A stretch of 64,000 nucleotides of DNA from Prochilodus magdalenae (taxonomy: Eukaryota; Chordata; Actinopteri; Characiformes; Prochilodontidae). Made by a program: the position numbers and the translations under genes. Below the pieces are notes generated by a model. It saw only the letters and a list, made by a program, of their open reading frames with translations, was not told the origin of the DNA and did not search any database. The stretch's first letter is position 1, and the number at the start of each line of letters is the position of its first letter. Below are positions 26,301 to 35,300 of this stretch, piece after piece. Location: the NCBI GenBank assembly GCA_024036415.1, contig JAMWET010000172.1:1-64000 (forward strand). The letters are read 5' to 3'.

Positions 26301-29300
26301 CCAACAACTGACAAAAGTGACAACATGGATTATAGATTAAAAATTATTAAAATACTAAAATAAAATGTTAAGACTCACCTGAGAAGAGATCTGGTTCACT
26401 TCTGGACATATTTCCCATTGTTGAGGCTCCTGTGTTTGCTGATCTAGAATGATATTCAAATTACACATTCAAATTACCCATCAGCCTTTTTTCTGTTCCC
26501 TCCAGTTCCACAGACCTGTTACCAGCCTGTATATTTAAGGTATCATTTCCCCCTACCTCTTTGTGCAACATTGCACTTATTCCACATGTCCAATATGTCT
26601 ACATGGTACACTGTAGACATATTTTATACTCACCTTGTTTTGTGACTGACAGAAGACTGCCATGAAGATTTTTTTTCATTCAATGTGTGCATTGAATGTT
26701 GCAGAGGTTTAGGATTTTTTCTTAGAAATATATAGCTGTTAGAACGTGATGATCCATAAACAGAACTGCTGTCAGATCCTGACATTGAAACATAACCAGA
26801 ACTTGCCAGAGACCATGTGTCTAAACTCTCAGCTTCAGCAACTGTGACAGATAGAGAAAAGTTTTAAATTAAATTCATAATTTGACAAGTAGCACAGTGG
26901 AATCATCCATTACTGATTAATTTAATTATTACTAAAGTGAACCTGACCTCAAAAAATGAAAAACAATTAGTTTTAAGCCCCAAATTTAGCCATGCCCTAT
27001 TCTACCAACTGAGAAAATATATGTGAATAACATACCAATATCATCTGTTAGATGATAACCCACCTTTTAAATTACATGCCAAATAACTGATAAATAATCT
27101 AAAGCTGTAATAGTGACATTGTGCTTTTGCTTTGCCTACATAGGCTTGGAAAAAAAACATCTGAAGCTACCTTTTTAACCATTTTAGACTGGGGAGGTAT
27201 TTTATAAAGACAAAACTGCCCTTATTGGACTTTGTTTATCATTCTGTATTAACACTAAACTGTGAACAAGCAATTACTGGTCAGCTTCCCTCATGTTTGT
27301 CTGTAATCTAGTCAATAAAAGTCTCAACACATTTTATTTATATTAATCCATTATTTCATAATGTTTGTTCTTAACTGCAATCTGTAAGATGGCCACTTTG
27401 TTTGTTTGATTCACTCCTGGTTTAAAATAAAATGTTAAAGTTCTGAAATGAGATATGTGGGCAATTACAAAGCAGATATAGTCACTAATATAACAGAATA
27501 AAATCAAAACGCAAAACCAACTGGGGACTAAATGTCAATGATTACAGTATAACAATTATACAGATTATACAATTGATTATGCAATAGATAACATTCTTGC
27601 AAATAACTGTTTTTTTACTCTTGAACAGTAGTAAAGGAATTATCAATTGAAAATATCGAGCAATCATGCAAGTAACTCAGTGGAACTACATAACTCTTTA
27701 TGGTTCTATGATCCTCACATCACAGGTCTTTGGCTCATCATTCACTGTTAAAATATCTAAATGGTATGGATCTAGACTTTACATCTAGCCACAAAGTATT
27801 TGTTAGATTTGCATGTGTGCAAGATTTAGTGATAAAAGGGACCTAAAGAAGACTAAACAGAATGAACATAAAGCCTGACCAAACATAAACTGGATGCATA
27901 CTGATTTTACCCCTTTAAACCCTGGACTTTAACTAGTATTATTAATTATTCAGTAATGCTGTCCATTATCTGCTAAATACTCATATATAACTTAGATATA
28001 ACATCTAATATATTAAAAATATACTTATGAATAAAAAATGTGACATTAGTTTTGAGAGAAATAAATAAAGTTCATACGGTCTCTTAGGCACAAAGAGATA
28101 ATAGATCATTATGTCCTTATTTTAGTAATACTTACTCATCAAAGAACTAATGTGCTCCTTCACTTTCTGCTCCATCATCCTCTCTTTTACTCTCTCTTCC
28201 TCTGCTCTCCTCTTCTCCTCCACCTCCTGTAGAATCTTTCTGTCCATTTCAAAACAGCTTCCACTGTTTGCTGCCACCATCTCCTCTATCTTCTCCAGCA
28301 GCTCTGTGACCTGAGTGTCATCATTCCTGTTCTTATTGTTGAGAACATGATACCTGTTCCCACATTTCTCCACCAGCCACTGGAGTTCCTTCCCTTCACT
28401 CTCAATGTGCTGCTCTATGGATGTGTCTCCCAGCCAGTCTCCACAGGTGAACAGCACTACAGTGTGACTCCAGACTGTGTCAGTGAGAAGATTCAGATAT
28501 CCTTCTAATGCACTTCTATAAGTTTCTTTAAAACCACAGTCCACACGTATGATCAGCAGTACAGCATGAGGTCCTGGAGGACACAGAGACACACTGAGCA
28601 CAATCTCCTGTTTCAGTAACTCAGTGTTCTCCTCTACAGGTTTATTCCTCCACCATCCTGGAGCTTCAACCACAGTGATGTGTCTCCCTGCTACTCCTCC
28701 CTGTCTCTTCACACACTGAGCAGTTCTCTTTAACTCAAACTCCTCTCTGTTCAGGATGGTGTTTCCTGTTGAACTCCTCCCAGAATACCTGTAGCCCAGC
28801 AGCACAATCCTCAGCTCTGAGAGACGGTGTGAGTCACCTGTAGGGAATAGTCATGAAAAATTTATTAACTCACTATTAACTCTGTTTGACTCAAATTCCG
28901 TTACAGCAGAGTGCTCATATTTAGTGACTGTGTGAAACAAAGAGGTGTAGTCATTTTACTTAAGTTAAAGTACTTACTTTACTTTAATTACTTAAGTTAA
29001 AGATTTTACTTAAGTACATGCAACAAAGTCAAATGAATTATAAATTACTGGTTGCAATGTTTAGAATTTGCAGTGTATATTATTTAGACATACACAATTA
29101 ACACATAAAACACTGGGTCAATGGATGTTTGTTTTTTTGTAATTCTATTAGCCTCATCAACCATTTGGAAACATACCATTTGTACTTACATTGCAGCTCC
29201 TTTAATCATTATTCACCACTACATAACATAGATCATCTGGAGCTTGACTTCACACTTTAAGTGGCTAAAATTCAGAATGTCCACTAACCTTAGCACCGGC

Positions 29301-32300
29301 TCAACTTTGTTTATTTTACTTTACAAAATGTTAGGAATCACTTTTTTTTTAAATCTTCTAAAAATATTCTTACATTTTATCAAAAAGTGTAAAAAGCACC
29401 ATAGTTTAAATAATAATGTTAAATTAAAATAAAAAAATAAAAAAAAACTATTAGTAAGTAGGAAAAAGAAACATTTTGTTTCAAACACGTTTGATTCCCG
29501 GATTTGTTCTCGATATCTCCAGCCATTGCATACATTTGTTAAGTTCCACCACCAGCACAGGTTAAACAAAACTTTAACAAACTGATTAGATTGCTAATTC
29601 TGGTTCTTAATATGGCTTAAGCAAGTGGTTTATGGTCTGAGGTCAAAAGGAAGAAGTGCATATATAGATAGCTTGCTTCAAACATGAACAGATTTTATGA
29701 CTGCAACTGTCCCAACATACTTGACATATTACAACACATAAAACAATACTTGTTGTATTTGTCATGGTGCGTTTGGGGGAGTGGACCCAAACACACAGCG
29801 GAAACCCATTTGTGGGGATGTAAAGGTCTAAACTGCAAGCATACGGATTTTCCGGCGAAACTATGTGTGTGGGGAGTGAACTGTGTTTGAGAACTGGGAT
29901 GAGGCGAGGATCGAACCCCCATCCTCCGTAATGCTAGCCCCATGTGTTACCACTGTGGTATGCGCTAGTATTCGTGAGGCAAGTCAGGGGTGAGGGGTTT
30001 TATGAAGAAGAGTGGACCAGGGTCCCCCTCAGGACCGCATTAAGGAACCACTGGAAGATGACAGGGGCATTCATCAACCCGAATGGCATTACCCGGTACT
30101 CGTAATGCCCCAAAGTTGTGATGAAGGCCGTCTACCACTCATTTCCTTGCAATATGCGGATGAGTCTGTAGTCTCCAGGATGTACTTCTCCATAGCCACT
30201 TTCTAAGGTGCGGATGGGGAGGACAATCTGCCTCGGGGAGGGAGGGGGGGAGGGCATCTTCAAAATATCTGTGCAATATGTCTCAATAACTTTTTATGTA
30301 ACAATAGAGATTTTATTTATTTTCTGTAATTTCTTATTTTGTAACCTGCACTTTAGTCTACATCATGTTCTGTATCTGTTCTGCTGCTATCTAACGATGC
30401 AAATTTCCCCATGTGGGAAAATAAAAAGCTATCTTATCTTACCTTATGTAGTTTTGACTTTTAAAGTGTGCAATGCATACAGTCCTGTCACAGTCAAATC
30501 ATCCTGTCCAAATTGTGGTAATTAAATAGCTCACCCATCCCTGGTGTGATGCTTTTTCTCTGTTTCTGCTGCTTCATCATCCTCTCTTTTACTCTCTCTT
30601 TCTCTGCTCTCCTCTTCTCCTCCACCTCCTGTAGAATCTTTCTGTCCATTTTAAAATGGCATCCACTGTTTGCTGCCACCATCTCCTCTATCTTCTCCAG
30701 CAGCTCTGTGACCTGAGTGTCATCACTCCTGTTCTTATTGTTGAGAACATGATACCTGTTCCCACATTTCTCCACTAGCCACTGGAGCTCCTTCCCTTCA
30801 CTCTCAATGTGCTGCTCTATGGGTGTGTCTCCCAGACAGTCTCCACAGGAGAACAGCACTATAGTGTGACTCCAGACTGTATCAGTGAGAAGATTCAGAT
30901 ATCCTTCTAATATACTTCTACCATTTTTATCTAACATACAGTCCACACGTATGATCAGTAGTAAAACATGAGGTCCTGGAGGACACAGAGACACACTGAG
31001 CACAATCTCCTGGTTCAGTAACTCAGTGCTCTTCTCTACAGGTTTATTACTCCACCATCCTGGAGCTTCAGCCACAGTGATGAGTCTCCCTGCTATTTCT
31101 CCCTGTCTCTTCACACACTGAGCAGTTCTCTTTAATTCAAACTCCTCGCTGTTCAGGATGGTGTTTCCTGCTGAACTCTTCCCAGCATATCTGTACCCCA
31201 GCAGCACAATCCTCAGCTCTGAGAGATGGTGTGAGTCACCTTTGAGGAAAGACAATGAAGAATTTACTAAATCTCTGTAAATATCAAGACTGCAGTTTGA
31301 CTCAAATTCAGTTACAGCACAGTGCTCTTATTTACTGATATGTGAAACAGTCATCAAAAATGTTATGTTAAATAGTAACTGTATATGAAATCTCCAACAC
31401 GGAATCAAACAGCACTTACTGATAAAAAAAAATGGTAAAATCAGACAAAGACTGCAGAAACAGTTGATGTTGACATAAATTGCTGAATTATTCAGCTAAA
31501 TCAACATCTTTAAATTCCCAAAATGTCATCTGAAACATTAACAGAGTGTGCTAAACTCAGTCTGAAAGAGAGGCCTAAATTCACACGAGTAAAAGTATAG
31601 TTTCTTTAGTAGAATAATGACTTGAGTAACAGAATTAATTTAAACAAAACAGTTTAAACAAATACAGCTCAGAACCTTTCTTGAGTACTGAATAATGTGC
31701 AGAACTGCAGCAGATCTTCTTAGTGCAGCATCTAGCAGCATAGAAACTAAAATCTGTGAGGTAATTTTTCGATGTTTGACTGTTGGACTGAAATGAAATG
31801 TTAACATTTTGAAGTGAGAAAGGTAACCAAACAAAACAGAATCAAATTAAATGCTAAAACAAATTATTAGTCACTCCCGTATAAGCCATTAAACTGCAAG
31901 TTATTTTTCTTCACAAATATTTTTGAGGAGAAGTAAAAAATAATCTAATTTTACAATAATAATTCTATTGAAATATTCAAAAATACAAAGGTTTTACTAA
32001 AGTATATGAACCTCAAAAGAGTCAATGGAATCTGCATATCTGGCATTAATATTTAGGGTAGAGTAGAGTAGAGAATATATTACTGTATTTCATGTCTATA
32101 TGCTTTATCTTGACAGTGACCACCAGGACTCTAGATGTTTGCTATTCTGTAATTCAAGTAGCTTCATTGTCCATTTCAAAGTCCAGCGTTTGTCAGATCA
32201 CTGAATCCTCATGCACTGTTGAACCATCTAGATGACCTGACAACTGACTTTAAACCAGCTACAATGTGTTTGTTAGATCTGTATCTTTATAAAACCTGTG

Positions 32301-35300
32301 TTTCTTACTAGATCATCTCGGTGAACTCAAAGCTGGATTGTTACTGTCTGAAGTCCATCCATATTTGCAAATAAAACACATTTTCATCAATTCATAAACT
32401 CTCAGTTCTTTAAAAACAGCTATCTAACAATGTGATATACTAACAACAAGAACCTAAAGAACAATATATTCACTGTTTCTCTGAACTTTAACCTTCCCCG
32501 TGATTTATAGCCAACGCCAGTTTGGGGTTTCCAGTTACAGCGTTTATGTTCAGACTGAGTAAAATACTGGTTTTGTGTTACTCAGCAACTGTTGTTGTTT
32601 TAAACAGTTGTGGTGAGTGTGCTTTACATTGTCCCATCACTCAATGCTTTACTCTGTCCTAAAAGCAAATGAGTGTCCTAAAGTTGTGTTTCAGGATGCC
32701 TACACTGGAAACATCAAGAGTGTACATAAAGTCAGCTGTTTTACTTGTAAAAGCTGCAGTTCTGGGATATTTAATAATGTACCATATATAACTGGCTGTG
32801 TTTTATTTCCACTTTTAAAACATCAGTAGACTAAAGGCCATAACGTAAGTAAAAACAGCCCCATACCTACCTGGTGTTGGACAGCTCAGTTGTATCTGCT
32901 GAGTCTTACTAGCTAAATATCCTTATTGTTACTCAGAGTCACAAAACAAATGGCAATCATCTCTAACTTCCAGCACTCTGACAGTTTCTCCCCAAATTGT
33001 TCATTGGAACACTACGGCCCTGCTTAGCTTCTTATGCCAGTTAAGCCTATTTGGCTAATAAGCCATATGACCATGGGAGGGTCTGGTGCTTTTAAAACTT
33101 GACAAGGTTGGATTCAAGCTGGCTACATGAGCTGGCTACACGAGACCAACACGCTACCAACACTGAGGCTGAGTACTTTGGTAACTGTTATTTATTGTGA
33201 TTGTACTGTACTGAGAATCATTCAGGTACCAAAAAAATCATAAATAAATCTGCCCTATTTGTGCTTATAGAAACACTCACCCATCTGTGATCTGATACTC
33301 TTTTTCATCTTCTGCACCTCCATCATCCTTTTTTTTGCTCTCTCTTCCTCTTCTCTCTTCTTCTCGCCCACCTCCTGTAGAATCTTGCTGTCCATTTCAA
33401 AACAGCTTCCACTGTTTGCTGCCACCATCTCCTCTATCTTCTCCAGCAGCTCTGTGACCTGAGTGTCATCACTCCTGTTCTTATTGTTGAGAACATGATA
33501 CCTGTTCCCACATTTCTCCACCAGCCACTGGAGCTCCTTCCCTTCACTCTCAATGTGCTGCTCTATGGATGTGTCTCCCAGACAGTCTCCAAAGGTAAAC
33601 AGCACTATAGTGTGACTCCAGACTGTATCAGTGAGAAGCTTCAGATATCCTTTTATAATCCTTTTAAAATTTATTTCAAACACCCGGTCCACACGTACGA
33701 TCAGCAGTACAGCATGAGGTCCTGGAGGACACAGAGACACACTGAGCACAATCTCCTGTTTCAGTAGCTCAGTGCTCTCCTTCACTAGTACATTATTCCA
33801 CCATCCTGGAGCTTCAACTACAGTGATGTGTCTCCCTGCTACTTCTCCCTGTCTCCTTACACACTGAGCAGTTCTCTTTAACTCAAACTCCTCTCTGTTC
33901 AGGATGGTGTTTCCTGATGAACTCTTCCCAGCATCTCTGTACCCCAGCAGCACAATCCTCAGCTCTGACAGACAGTGTGAGTCACCTGTGAGGAAAGCCA
34001 AAGAATTTGTTAAATCTGTGTATATCAAAACTGCAGTTTGACTCAAATTCAGTTACAGCCCAGTGCTCTTATTTACTGATATGTGAAACAGTCATCAGAA
34101 ATGTAGTCATCATAGAAATGTCTTGGCATGTTATGTACAAACTATACATATTGTACTAGGCTGAATCAAACTGTACTTTGATTTCCTTGTTTGTTTTTTG
34201 ACATTCAGACATTTCTCTCCTTAGCTCTTTTTTATTTTCAGATAATTTTTTTAGCTACAGTGTTTACAGTACAGAGTTTATTATATATGGATATAACATT
34301 TCAAATTTTTCATAATTATTTTATTTTTGTCTATCTCATATTATGAACCGACACAAGAACTCAGATCGCAAGGTGCAGGCTCACTATTAGTAACTAGAAT
34401 GAATAAATTTACACCAGGTGTCAAAGCCTTTTCATACAAAGCTCCCCAGATTTGGAATAACATTCCAGTCAGTGTTCATTATCCTGTTCAATACTGCCTA
34501 TAATTATAAACTCCTTTTTGTGTTTATTGCTATCTGGGGTCGACCTGAAAAGGATGCGTTCGCCTTTTCTTTCTTTTGCTCTGAGAGAGGTTTTCCTTCC
34601 CAGTGTCACATTTTGCTTGCTCATTGGGGGCTTGGACCTGGATGTCCTGTAAAGGTCATCCTGCTTTGTATACATCTGTGGTAAAAAGCGCATATATATA
34701 AAACTGACTTGACCTGACTATGCTGTTTAGTATGTCTGCGTTTTGTCCACAAGCATGCATGTGTTTGTTATATTCGCACATCAGAGTATAGAAAAAAATA
34801 TTGTTCAGTTGTGCACTAGTTTTGTAGACTGAATGACAAAGTCCAGTTTGACTTTGACTGGTGACTACTATAGAACTAGAATTTTTTTCCTGTTGACTAC
34901 TAAAGAAGAAACATAAAAAGCCTCTGCATGTGTCAGAACACACGTTATCAGAATTGTTACAAACTTCTACAAATAATGACAGTTGTGGAAACAAGTTTTC
35001 AGGGCCTTGTTATCAGAGTCTATGAACTGCCATTGGTTGGGAGTTAAATCCCTGACCAAAAAAAAAAAAAAAAACTATTCTCCATATGCATTTTTTCATG
35101 CAAAATCCCAATGATAAATCTGAACTGTCCTCCATTTCCACCTATTTCCAGCAACCATGGTAAAACAGGTTCCAGCTGGTACGAAGCTGCTGCTTTCCCT
35201 GGTAGCTAGCTTTTAGGTACAGCTGAAAAACAGCCCAGCTTCTTCTCCACCCTCCTCTACTACCTCATCTCCACTTCCAGTCCCCCAGACCTTCCCCTAT

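Larger units (their letters stand above)
24650..27190 (-). repeat. Duplicated two-exon linker module, copy B
   Basis: This is the upstream member of the tandem pair described at 22690-24640, with the same borders and exons. It carries LINE and other insertions in about 24720-26340 that copy A lacks. Confidence 0.88.
28838..30534. other. Intron between GIMAP domains 3 and 4
   Basis: About 100 bp next to the acceptor (28850-28935) resembles the same position upstream of the other GIMAP exons. The rest contains AT-rich sequence, a gypsy fragment and a LINE 3' end listed separately. The 29690-29990 stretch may include the edge of that gypsy element ('gttcgatcct'-like and 'accatgaca' on the minus strand); not resolved. 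Confidence 0.5.

Noticed and set aside
29895..29965. tRNA gene (minus-strand 'ggttcgatcct' resembles a T-loop).
   Set aside because: No acceptor stem, D-arm or anticodon arm could be laid out. It may be tRNA-derived repeat or gypsy flank sequence.
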